DNA from: a virus
Length of the DNA stretch: 24,279 bases
Reading direction: 5' to 3' (one strand)
IMG/VR virus record: IMGVR_UViG_3300009124_000103
Location: 1-24,279 of that record
Below the pieces are notes generated by a model. It searched no databases. It was given only the letters and a program-made list of their open reading frames with translations, and was not told the DNA's origin. Each line of letters opens with the position of its first letter. Positions within the stretch are counted from its first letter, which is position 1. This document shows positions 1 through 5,456 of the stretch, in pieces. Made by a program: the position numbers and the translations under genes.

Positions 1-53
1 CGAGATCTACACAGAGTAGATCGTCGGCAGCGTCAGATGTGTATAAGAGACAG
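1..53 (+). other. Illumina Nextera i5 adapter (artefact)
   Basis: This is not phage DNA. Bases 1-12 are the end of the P5 sequence (cgagatctacac), 13-20 are an eight-base i5 index (agagtaga, the index known as S504/N504), 21-34 are tcgtcggcagcgtc, and 35-53 are the Tn5 mosaic end agatgtgtataagagacag. All parts are in the correct order and complete. The contig therefore begins at a tagmentation junction that was not trimmed, and the true genome continues to the left of base 54. Confidence 0.98.
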
Positions 54-264
54 AATAAGTACAATCAGTCATTGTATCAATTCTAGAAGTATCTATTTCT
101 TCAACTTCTTCAGAAATAAAATGAGTGTAATTTTTGTCATTAACTAAATAGTCAATAGAGTTGTCGCTTGATTGCATTTTAAATCCTTCAACCACCTCGC
201 CAGTAGCTTTTATTTTGAATTTACAAGGCGTTTCTTTTATGTTTGTATCAAATGAATTTGTCAT
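54..264 (-). CDS. Hypothetical protein, 3' end lost (adapter junction)
   Basis: Leftward gene starting with ATG at 264, last of the leftward cluster; its true C-terminus is missing. About 70 residues are genuine (MTNSFDTNIKETPCKFK... to ...MTDCTYS). The open frame continues into the adapter, giving the well-known artefact peptide VSYTHLTLPTIYSV, which must not be annotated. The protein is acidic, with alternating charged and hydrophobic segments suggesting a small beta-rich fold; I recognise no family. The start is preceded by AAATAAATACT, as in other genes of this cluster, and lies just after the stop of the upstream repeat-protein gene. Confidence 0.7.
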
Positions 265-269
265 AGTAT

Positions 270-569
270 TTATTTGTTTAGTTTAAAAAATTTATTATTT
301 TCTTTTTGTGTAACTTCTTGATATTCTTGATCTAAGTTGTTCCACATTTGACCACCTTCCCAAATACCATCTTTCCAAATACCATATTCCCAAATACCAT
401 CTTTCCAAATACCATCTTTCCAAGTGCCACCTTTCCAAGTACCATTTTCCCAAGTTATATATGGCCCTTTATCACAAATAATTGCATTTCGGAAATCTGC
501 ATCTTTAAGCCACGGATATTTTTTTTCTAAATCTTCTTTATTTGAGTTTATTATTTTCTTATATTTCAT
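270..569 (-). CDS. WxxGx pentapeptide-repeat protein
   Basis: A 99-residue protein whose residues 40-73 are seven consecutive five-residue units of the form W-[EK]-x-G-[TI] (WENGT, WKGGT, WKDGI, WKDGI, WEYGI, WKDGI, WEGG). The N-terminal 39 residues (with YPWLKDADFRNAIICDKGPYI) and the lysine-rich tail are not repeated. Tandem W/G pentapeptides of this type are expected to form a regular beta solenoid, by analogy with other pentapeptide repeats, and recur in phage and bacterial proteins of unknown role. No enzymatic motif or signal peptide is visible. The ATG at 569 follows an AATAAATAAAT run with no Shine-Dalgarno. It lies between the ribbon-helix-helix-like gene and the truncated gene. Confidence 0.8.
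   Translation of the reverse strand: MKYKKIINSNKEDLEKKYPWLKDADFRNAIICDKGPYITWENGTWKGGTWKDGIWKDGIWEYGIWKDGIWEGGQMWNNLDQEYQEVTQKENNKFFKLNK
351..452 (-). repeat. 15-bp coding tandem repeat (seven units)
   Basis: On the plus strand a unit such as ttcccaaataccatc or tttccaaataccatc recurs about seven times with a strict 15-bp period. It encodes the WxxGx pentapeptides of the overlapping leftward gene. Neighbouring copies are nearly identical at the DNA level, so copy number could change by slippage in steps of five residues without breaking the frame. Confidence 0.9.
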
Positions 570-574
570 ATTAT

Positions 575-745
575 TTATTTATTTAAGTTGCTATAATCAT
601 CTTCAATCAGTTTAGCAATAATGCCCTTAACTGTTAGATATTTGTAATGTTTTTTAAGTTTGTTAAGTTTGCGAATAACTTCAACATCAAGCCGAAAGCT
701 TAATATTTTAGATTTATCGCCTTTTTTTGTTGTGTATGTTGTCAT
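575..745 (-). CDS. Ribbon-helix-helix-like small DNA-binding protein
   Basis: A 56-residue basic protein, MTTYTTKKGDKSK followed by ILSFRLDVEVIRKLNKLKK and then TVKGIIAKLIEDDY. This has the layout of Arc/MetJ-type ribbon-helix-helix repressors: a short strand with alternating residues (SFRLD), a first helix (EVIRKLNKLKK), a turn, and a second helix (VKGIIAKLIEDD). Members normally dimerise, pair their strands and insert them in the DNA major groove. I chose the ATG at 745 over the longer frame from 823, because the preceding gene stops at 756 and 745 fits the tight packing. It could autoregulate this cluster, which is inference. The RHH call rests on pattern only. Confidence 0.6.
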   Translation of the reverse strand: MTTYTTKKGDKSKILSFRLDVEVIRKLNKLKKHYKYLTVKGIIAKLIEDDYSNLNK

Positions 746-755
746 TTTTATTAAA

Positions 756-902
756 TTATATTCCCAAACAAGATCTGTAATCTTGGCTATTGTTAGTGGC
801 TTGCTTGCAGTGGTTGCTTGCATAGCTAAAACCTTTTATGATAGTTGTAGCAAAGATTAAGAAAAATAAGATTGCGATGATTGATTGTTTTAATATTGTC
901 AT
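756..902 (-). CDS. Small membrane or exported peptide (48 aa)
   Basis: A 48-residue product: a short basic N-terminus (MTILKQS), about 16 strongly hydrophobic residues (IIAILFFLIFATTIIKG) and a polar tail with two cysteines (NHC...RSC). This fits either a membrane-anchored micropeptide or a signal peptide with a short disulphide-capable product. The ATG at 902 is chosen because its upstream sequence (AAATACTATAACA) and ATGACAATATT start resemble other starts in this cluster; a longer frame from 971 would overlap the upstream gene. It ends 10 bp before the next ATG. Function unknown. Confidence 0.55.
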   Translation of the reverse strand: MTILKQSIIAILFFLIFATTIIKGFSYASNHCKQATNNSQDYRSCLGI

Positions 903-951
903 TGTTATAGTATTTAAATTAATATTGTGGGCTTTGTGGTGTTGGTTTTGG

Positions 952-1137
952 TTAATAATTATTAACTTCAATAATATCAGTCCAACCTCTTTTTTTAAGC
1001 CAATTTTTAGCTCCCTTTAAAGTTGCAAAAGTCTTTGAAGCACTAAAAGTAATAGCGGTAAATCCTTGATGATTTTCTAAAATTGAAATTAGATTATCTC
1101 CAGTGTTATTGCATTTTTTAAAAGTATAGATTGTCAT
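952..1137 (-). CDS. Small hypothetical protein, first gene of leftward cluster
   Basis: A 61-residue protein starting MTIYTFKKCNNTGDNL and ending with a basic segment, SKTFATLKGAKNWLKKRGW. The pattern (strand, helix, strand, then basic helix) suggests a compact alpha/beta fold. The phrase TFATLKGAKNWLKKRG reminds me of small conserved phage proteins of unknown function, but I cannot name a family. The ATG at 1137 follows AAATACTAAATACT, a doubled form of the motif seen before the other leftward genes. It lies about 45 bp downstream of the predicted leftward promoter at 1183-1211, making it the first gene of that transcript. Confidence 0.7.
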   Translation of the reverse strand: MTIYTFKKCNNTGDNLISILENHQGFTAITFSASKTFATLKGAKNWLKKRGWTDIIEVNNY

Positions 1138-1182
1138 AGTATTTAGTATTTAATTAATATTGTTTGTTTGTGTGATGAATTC

Positions 1183-1211
1183 ATTATTGCATCGATAATT
1201 TTATTTGTCAA
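1183..1211 (-). promoter_or_regulatory. Sigma70-type promoter for the leftward small-gene cluster
   Basis: Read on the minus strand, TTGACA (1211-1206), a 17-bp spacer and AATAAT (1188-1183): a perfect -35 and a 5/6 -10 at ideal spacing. Transcription would start near 1176 and reach the 952-1137 gene first. It diverges from the rightward promoter at 1311-1340, about 100 bp away. Confidence 0.7.
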
Positions 1212-1310
1212 CAAAAAATTACAATTATTTTTAAATTATTTTTTAAGATAGGTAAATCAAGGGTTGAGATCATATTACTGGCGTTGGTAAGATGATAAAT
1301 AAAAAAACTA

Positions 1311-1340
1311 TTGACTATAAAATAATAATAAGTTTATTAT
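1311..1340 (+). promoter_or_regulatory. Sigma70-type promoter for the structured-RNA region
   Basis: TTGACT (1311-1316), an 18-bp spacer and TATTAT (1335-1340), or TTATTA at 17 bp. This is one of the best rightward promoter matches in the window. It is followed within about 10 bp by the start of a region dense in complementary segments and without ORFs, so the likely product is an RNA starting near 1346. Confidence 0.65.
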
Positions 1341-1735
1341 CTTTTTAGCTGTCTGATCCACAGTCCTTTCTTATGAAAGCCTATTAGTATAAACACTTTA
1401 GGAGCGGTAGAAATATCGCTTCTATTTTTTTACAAGGCTGTAGTAATTAAGAATAAATAGCGTTTATATTAATATGGTTAGCAAATCAAAATAAGTAACC
1501 GTCGAGTTCTAGTGGTAGAAATACGATAAACTTACTCAAGATTAATATATAGCTCCTTAACTGATCACTAAGTTCTGTTTGCAAAGTGAAATAAAACCCT
1601 CTGCGTGGTCGTGCATTTGGCTTTAGAGGGAAAAAGTGGAGGTAATACTCCGACTGCTAGTATTTTAAGGGTTCAGAAGTTCTATTATAGAAAGGAGTTC
1701 GCTAGCCTGCCTGTTTTATGTTATTTGTGAAAATT
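1341..1735 (+). ncRNA. Candidate large structured non-coding RNA
   Basis: There is no plausible gene here, but many helices can be drawn. ACAGTC (1360-1365) pairs with GGCTGT (1436-1441), enclosing hairpins CTTTC/GAAAG (1366-1379) and AGGAGCG/CGCTTCT (1400-1423). Further on: GGTTA/TAACC (1476-1500), AGTAA/TTACT (1494-1536) enclosing TTCTA-gtgg-TAGAA (1507-1520), CCCTCT/AGAGGG (1597-1630), GGAG/CTCC (1638-1651), and GCTAG/CTAGC (1656-1706) enclosing TTCTA-tta-TAGAA (1680-1692). AACCCT (1595-1600) could instead pair with AGGGTT (1668-1673), an alternative or tertiary contact. The region looks richer in G and C than its flanks and starts at a good promoter. Size and phage context recall the GOLLD and ROOL classes of large phage RNAs, but I cannot assign it to either from sequence alone. 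The 3' end is uncertain and could extend to about 1830. Confidence 0.6.
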
Positions 1736-1756
1736 ACATAAAATCTTCTAAATGCA

Positions 1757-1860
1757 TTTTGTTAATGGACTTGCGACAACTCAAAAGCATATCTTTTGCA
1801 AAAAATCTATTTTTGTTAATGGGTTTTTTGCGTCCAAACAAGCTCCAATCTAAAAGCATA
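1757..1860. repeat. AT-rich block of direct and inverted repeats
   Basis: TTTTGTTAATGG occurs at 1757-1768 and 1811-1822, and AAAAGCATA at 1783-1791 and 1852-1860, so a module of about 55-70 bp is imperfectly duplicated. Within it lie CAAAAG/CTTTTG (1782-1798), CAAAAA/TTTTTG and a longer stem, GCAAAAAATC paired with GGGTTTTTTGC (1798-1831). It follows the structured-RNA candidate and precedes the gene at 1883. It could be the RNA's 3' end or terminator, or a protein-binding or replication site; nothing decides between these. Confidence 0.5.
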
Positions 1861-1882
1861 ACACTAACTACATAACAACATT

Positions 1883-2065
1883 ATGATAAAACTTACTGAA
1901 AAACAACTTGATGACTTGATTGATGAGTTTAAAAAAACACTAGATAATCAAGTGTCTAAACTATGCAAAGCTCAATCTTTAAGTTATAAGTCTGAATTAA
2001 AAATAACTTATGATACTGATGAAAAAGAAATTGATGAGATTAAGATTAAAATAAAGAGACAGTAA
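1883..2065 (+). CDS. Small hypothetical protein (60 aa)
   Basis: A 60-residue, charged product beginning MIKLTEKQLDDLIDEFKKTL, predicted as an amphipathic helix, followed by a lysine/glutamate-rich strand-like tail (ELKITYDTDEKEIDEIKIKIK). No family recognised. The ATG is preceded by ACATAACAACATT, with no Shine-Dalgarno. It is the first rightward gene after the non-coding region, and its stop codon lies inside the first GTAATTAC palindrome of the array at 2060-2109. Confidence 0.6.
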   Translation: MIKLTEKQLDDLIDEFKKTLDNQVSKLCKAQSLSYKSELKITYDTDEKEIDEIKIKIKRQ

Positions 2066-2109
2066 TTACGATAATTAAACAGTAATTACGATAATTAAAC
2101 AGTAATTAC
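2060..2109. repeat. 20-bp tandem repeat carrying three GTAATTAC palindromes
   Basis: Two and a half copies of the 20-bp unit cagtaattacgataattaaa. Each copy contains the perfect palindrome GTAATTAC, at 2062-2069, 2082-2089 and 2102-2109. The exact 20-bp spacing is about two helical turns, placing the palindromes on one DNA face, as in operators or iterons. It sits about 310 bp before the small terminase gene, so roles as operator, replication site or packaging recognition site are all open. Confidence 0.8.
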
Positions 2110-2116
2110 CTTTTAA

Positions 2117-2144
2117 TTGACTTTTTGTTAGTTTGTAATAAAAC
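2117..2144 (+). promoter_or_regulatory. Weak candidate promoter ahead of the packaging genes
   Basis: TTGACT (2117-2122), a 16-bp spacer and TAAAAC (2139-2144), immediately after the GTAATTAC array. The -10 is poor. Its position just past an operator-like array and before the 2183 gene is the main reason to list it. Confidence 0.3.
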
Positions 2145-2182
2145 AACAATCACATTTTTTTTTACTCTTTTTTTTAATTTAC

Positions 2183-2398
2183 ATGATTTTGAAAGATAAA
2201 GATTTCGGAAAAATTGAGATATTAAGCAGTAGTAATGAAGATAATTGCTGGCATTCAGCAAGAATAAAGTATGATAATGATGCTTATGAAACTTCACCGT
2301 TTTTTGGTTCACAAAAAGACTTTTTAGAAAAAGTTGAAAAAGCTAAGAATAATTTACTTGACATGTTGAAAAAGAAAGGGTTATTTAAAGCTAATTGA
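2183..2398 (+). CDS. Hypothetical protein (71 aa)
   Basis: A 71-residue protein. The N-terminal half looks beta-rich (ILKDKDFGKIEILSSSNED, then WHSARIKYDNDAYE) and the C-terminal half is a lysine-rich amphipathic helix (FLEKVEKAKNNLLDMLKKKG). I recognise no family. The start at 2183 follows a long T-rich stretch with no Shine-Dalgarno. It is the last gene before the small terminase, with a 22-bp gap, so it probably belongs to the same transcript. Confidence 0.65.
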   Translation: MILKDKDFGKIEILSSSNEDNCWHSARIKYDNDAYETSPFFGSQKDFLEKVEKAKNNLLDMLKKKGLFKAN

Positions 2399-2420
2399 TA
2401 TTAATTAAATTGATAAATAA

Positions 2421-2831
2421 GTGGCTGGTCAACCGACTCTTTACAATAAAGAAATTGCTGAAAAATTAGCTAGATGTTTAAGTTGCATGAAGCTTGAAGA
2501 CGCTTGTAAGGAAGTTGGAATTAGTGAGCAGACTTATTATAATTGGTTGTACACCCACCGTGAATTCTTTGAACTTTCTAAAGAGGCAAGACTAACTAAA
2601 GGCATATATCACTTCGATCAAGCGCAAAAAATGGTTGACTTAGGCAAGCAAGCTTTACTTGCTGGAGATAAAGATTTAAGAGCTGATTTATTGAAAATAA
2701 CAATTGATACTCATATCAGACTTGCCGGAAAAGCTAATCAAGGCTTATTTGGTGATAAGAACAAAGAAGATAATGATAAATCAATCACAATCATTGCTAA
2801 TAATCCATTAATCAAAGAAAATGATAAATAA
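2421..2831 (+). CDS. terS: Terminase small subunit
   Basis: A 136-residue protein with the usual small-terminase opening (GQPTLYNKEIAEKLARCL, compare GRPTKYTPE... in relatives). A helix-turn-helix follows at about residues 25-45 (DACKEVGISEQTYYNWL), then a helical oligomerisation region (FDQAQKMVDLGKQALLAG...LRADLLKITIDTHIRLAGK) and a charged tail. Small terminases form rings that recognise the packaging site on the phage concatemer and hand it to the large subunit. The GTG at 2421 is chosen because the conserved GxPTxY segment begins immediately after it; the next ATG (residue 23) would remove it. The gene overlaps the next by 11 bp and lies three genes upstream of the large subunit. Confidence 0.85.
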   Translation: MAGQPTLYNKEIAEKLARCLSCMKLEDACKEVGISEQTYYNWLYTHREFFELSKEARLTKGIYHFDQAQKMVDLGKQALLAGDKDLRADLLKITIDTHIRLAGKANQGLFGDKNKEDNDKSITIIANNPLIKENDK

Positions 2832-3051
2832 ATCTAAGGCTATTCTTAAAAGAGTATCACCGACAACAATTGAAAGCTTATCAACTATATATAGTGGTGA
2901 TGAGTTGTTGAAAAAGGTTATTGAACAACTAATAGCAGTTTATAACTCAATATCTTTACAAGAATATATTGAAATACAAAAAGAACTAATAACACTTTTT
3001 GAAAGCAACAAACCAATCAAGAAAAAGAAATCAATAAAAGATGGCCAGTAA
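2821..3051 (+). CDS. Hypothetical protein between terminase genes (76 aa)
   Basis: A 76-residue, mostly helical, lysine-rich protein (MINKSKAILKRVSPTTIESL...) ending in the basic tail KPIKKKKSIKDGQ. It overlaps the small terminase gene upstream and the fibre-like gene downstream by 11 bp each, so translation is probably coupled. I recognise no family. The position suggests a packaging or head role, but that is only context. Confidence 0.65.
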   Translation: MINKSKAILKRVSPTTIESLSTIYSGDELLKKVIEQLIAVYNSISLQEYIEIQKELITLFESNKPIKKKKSIKDGQ

Positions 3052-3628
3052 TTTAACAGCTTTTCCACTTACTGCTAAGAAACTAAGTGAACTGGCTAGT
3101 AAATCAACACTAGCAGGGACTGAAGTTTTACAAATTGTTGATTCTGGAACAAATAAAAAAACTACTGTTGCTGATATTAATAGTTATGTTGATGAGCAAT
3201 CAAAAGGACTAGCTCAATATTATATGGTTGGTAATTCAACAGCTACAACAATAAGCGCAACATCAACTTTTTATAAAATAGCTGGAACAACAAGCCAAGG
3301 CATAACTCCAGATAATTTTACTTTGGCAGACAACAAAGCAACTTTCACTGGTAGTGCTTCAACTAACTTTAAAGTTACTGCTGTTTTATCTTTAACTGCT
3401 GGCAATAATCAAGATATTGACTTAAGAATTGCAAAGAATGGCACGACTCAAGCAAGAAGCCATCAAGAAGTTACAACAAGTGGCAGTGGTTCGGCTCAAA
3501 ATATAGTAGTCAAAGATATATTTACATTAACAACTAATGACTATATTGAGTTGTTTGTTGCTAACAATACAAGCACAACTAACATTACAGTAATTGATCT
3601 AAATGTTATCATTGAGAAATTGCACTAA
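3041..3628 (+). CDS. Putative fibre or decoration protein with beta-sandwich C-terminus
   Basis: A 195-residue protein. Residues 1-60 (LTAFPLTAKKLSELASKST...GTEVLQIVDSGTNKKTTVADINSYV) resemble the linker segments of phage fibres that say an item is active or checked through a per-feature list. Residues 60-195 are rich in Thr, Ser, Asn and beta-strand patterns (TFYKIAGTTS, KATFTGSASTNFKVTAVLSLTAG, DIDLRIAKNGT, VVKDIFTLTTNDYIELFVANNTS), like the C1q/TNF-type jelly rolls found at the tips of phage head and tail fibres. It sits between the two terminase genes rather than with the tail fibre, which suggests a head-attached fibre. The stop overlaps the large terminase start (TAATG). The fold assignment is by pattern only. 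Confidence 0.55.
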   Translation: MASNLTAFPLTAKKLSELASKSTLAGTEVLQIVDSGTNKKTTVADINSYVDEQSKGLAQYYMVGNSTATTISATSTFYKIAGTTSQGITPDNFTLADNKATFTGSASTNFKVTAVLSLTAGNNQDIDLRIAKNGTTQARSHQEVTTSGSGSAQNIVVKDIFTLTTNDYIELFVANNTSTTNITVIDLNVIIEKLH

Positions 3629-4929
3629 TGCAAATAACAATACCATATAATTGGGAGCCTAGAGACTATCAAAAAGCTCTTTGGAAAGCTCTTACAATAG
3701 ACAACTTCAATCGTGCTATTTATGTCTGGCACAGAAGGGCAGGCAAAGACTTATTCGGTTTAAATCTTATCATCTTTTCGGCCATTACTAAAACAGCTGG
3801 CACCTACTGGCATATCTTCCCGACTTACAACCAAGGCAAGAAAGCTATTTGGTCAGAAAGTGATATCACAGGCAGAAAATATCTTGATTATATACCAAAA
3901 GAGATAATCAAGTCTATTAACCAACAGGAAATGAAGATTGAGTTTATAAACGGCTCAGTTTATCAAATTGTCGGTTCTGATAATGTAGATGCTTTAAGGG
4001 GTGCGGGAATTAAAGGGGCAGTATTTAGTGAATATGCAGAACAAAGACCAACAGCATGGGAAGTAATACAACCAATGTTGATGGCCACTAATGGCTGGGC
4101 ATTATTTAACTTTACACCAAAGGGTCATAATCACGCCTATGAATTGTGGGAAATGGCTAAGAAAAATGATAATTGGTTTAGTCAATTGCTAACTGTTGAA
4201 GATACTAAGCAACAAGTATTTACTAACGAACAAATAGAACAAATTAAACAAGAGTTTATACAAAGGGGCAAAACCTTGGACTTATTCAATCAAGAATATT
4301 ATTGTAGTTTTAACAATGCTATTGAAGGGGCTTATTATTCTCAACAACTAGCAAGGACTAAAGAAGAAGGAAGGGTAACTAGCTTACCTTATGAAAGCAA
4401 TTTATTGGTAGATACTTGGTGGGATTTGGGAGTAAATGACACAACCGCTATTTGGTTTACTCAACAATATGGTAATGAAATAAGAATAATAGACTATTTG
4501 GAAGATAGCGGGCAAGGTTTAGATTATTACATAAAAGAATTAAAGGCAAAACCTTATATTTACAACACTCACAACGCACCGCACGATATAAGAGTAAGAG
4601 AATTTACAAGCGGTAGATCAAGATATGATATAGCTTGGGACTTAGGAATTAAATTTGATGTAGTGCCTAATATACCAATTGTTGATGGCATCAATGCAGT
4701 AAGGGCTTTATTTAACAAATGTATATTTGATGAAGATAAATGTAAAAAAGGACTACTAGCTTTGCAAAACTATAAAAAACAGTTTGACGAAATAAGAAAT
4801 TGTTTTAAAGATAAACCATTACACGATTGGTCAAGTAATGGGTCTGATGCTTTTAGATACTTAGCAGTCGGCATTGATGAGAAAAGATTTATTAAAAATA
4901 GTCAAACTTATGACTACGCATTAACTTAA
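3628..4929 (+). CDS. terL: Terminase large subunit (packaging ATPase and nuclease)
   Basis: A 433-residue protein with both terminase domains. ATPase: a Walker A variant, HRRAGKD, at residues 35-41, and Walker B VFSEYA at 132-137, with E135 as likely catalytic glutamate. The segment LRGAGIKG just before it is typical. RNase H-like nuclease: an acidic strand VDTWWDLGVNDTTAIWF near residue 260, IIDYLEDSGQ near 288, and the final DWSSNGSDAFRYLAVG near 403, which supplies the last metal-binding aspartate. It pumps DNA into the prohead through the portal ring and cuts the concatemer. Length is somewhat shorter than many relatives but both domains look complete. It starts within the stop of the preceding gene. 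Confidence 0.95.
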   Translation: MQITIPYNWEPRDYQKALWKALTIDNFNRAIYVWHRRAGKDLFGLNLIIFSAITKTAGTYWHIFPTYNQGKKAIWSESDITGRKYLDYIPKEIIKSINQQEMKIEFINGSVYQIVGSDNVDALRGAGIKGAVFSEYAEQRPTAWEVIQPMLMATNGWALFNFTPKGHNHAYELWEMAKKNDNWFSQLLTVEDTKQQVFTNEQIEQIKQEFIQRGKTLDLFNQEYYCSFNNAIEGAYYSQQLARTKEEGRVTSLPYESNLLVDTWWDLGVNDTTAIWFTQQYGNEIRIIDYLEDSGQGLDYYIKELKAKPYIYNTHNAPHDIRVREFTSGRSRYDIAWDLGIKFDVVPNIPIVDGINAVRALFNKCIFDEDKCKKGLLALQNYKKQFDEIRNCFKDKPLHDWSSNGSDAFRYLAVGIDEKRFIKNSQTYDYALT

Positions 4930-4940
4930 TTAATAGAATT

Positions 4941-5456
4941 ATGGCACAATTAACTCAAGAATTTATAACCCAAAGAGATAAATTAAAAGAAGAGTTAGAT
5001 TATTTAAAAAAGATTAATGAATCACTAGCGGGTGGGTTAAAATCAAAAGCGGTTACAAATAGAGGATATCGAATGGAATTAGCTTCCCAATTGCCGTCAA
5101 GTTTACAATACATACAAACTGAACAAGAAAAAACAAGGGACAAAAGGTTTTTAAATGATAGAATTTGGCAAGAAATTTTAAAGAAAAGCAATTTTACTGA
5201 TGCAGGCAAAAAGTATCAATCAGATTTGCAAAAGAAATTAGAATCTTTTAAAACATCTGAACAGCAACAAGTATCACAACAAAGAAGGCAAACAATATTT
5301 GCAGGAGCAAGAAATTTAGACCCAACACCGCAACAAAACAAGATAACAACACCAGCAACACAACAAACAAGGCGAAGAACTGTTTTTTCAACGAATGAAA
5401 CCCCTTTTGCTAGTATGCAAAGGGAAAATATATTTAAAAAAGTTTTAGGAGCTTAA
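4941..5456 (+). CDS. Coiled-coil protein between terminase and portal
   Basis: A 171-residue protein with a long charged helix at the N-terminus (EFITQRDKLKEELDYLKKIN) and a Gln/Thr-rich C-terminus. The latter has two related short motifs, RRQTIF (in QQRRQTIFAGARN) and RRRTVF, about 30 residues apart, perhaps repeated docking peptides. There is no enzymatic motif or membrane segment. The gene ends immediately before the portal ATG, and an AGGAG in its last codons could serve as Shine-Dalgarno for the portal. I recognise no family. Position between terminase and portal suggests a packaging or head accessory. Confidence 0.7.
   Translation: MAQLTQEFITQRDKLKEELDYLKKINESLAGGLKSKAVTNRGYRMELASQLPSSLQYIQTEQEKTRDKRFLNDRIWQEILKKSNFTDAGKKYQSDLQKKLESFKTSEQQQVSQQRRQTIFAGARNLDPTPQQNKITTPATQQTRRRTVFSTNETPFASMQRENIFKKVLGA

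Noticed and set aside
351-452. CRISPR-like array
   Set aside because: The 15-bp units are contiguous with no spacers and are coding.
348-530. Rightward frame with repeating NTIFP units
   Set aside because: It is the antisense of the WxxGx repeats; the repeat makes it open by chance, and the leftward frame has the better start and fits the cluster.
575-823. Longer version of the ribbon-helix-helix-like gene starting at 823
   Set aside because: It would overlap most of the 756-902 gene; the extra 26 residues are an out-of-frame reading of that gene, and ATG 745 gives a typical RHH length.
1330-1740. tRNA, tmRNA or group I intron
   Set aside because: No cloverleaf with a GTTCRA T-loop, no tmRNA tag frame and no interrupted gene on either side; helices found do not match those classes as far as I can tell by eye.
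2060-2109. CRISPR-like or rRNA-type repeat
   Set aside because: Units are 20 bp, head to tail and without unique spacers; an operator or iteron explanation is simpler.
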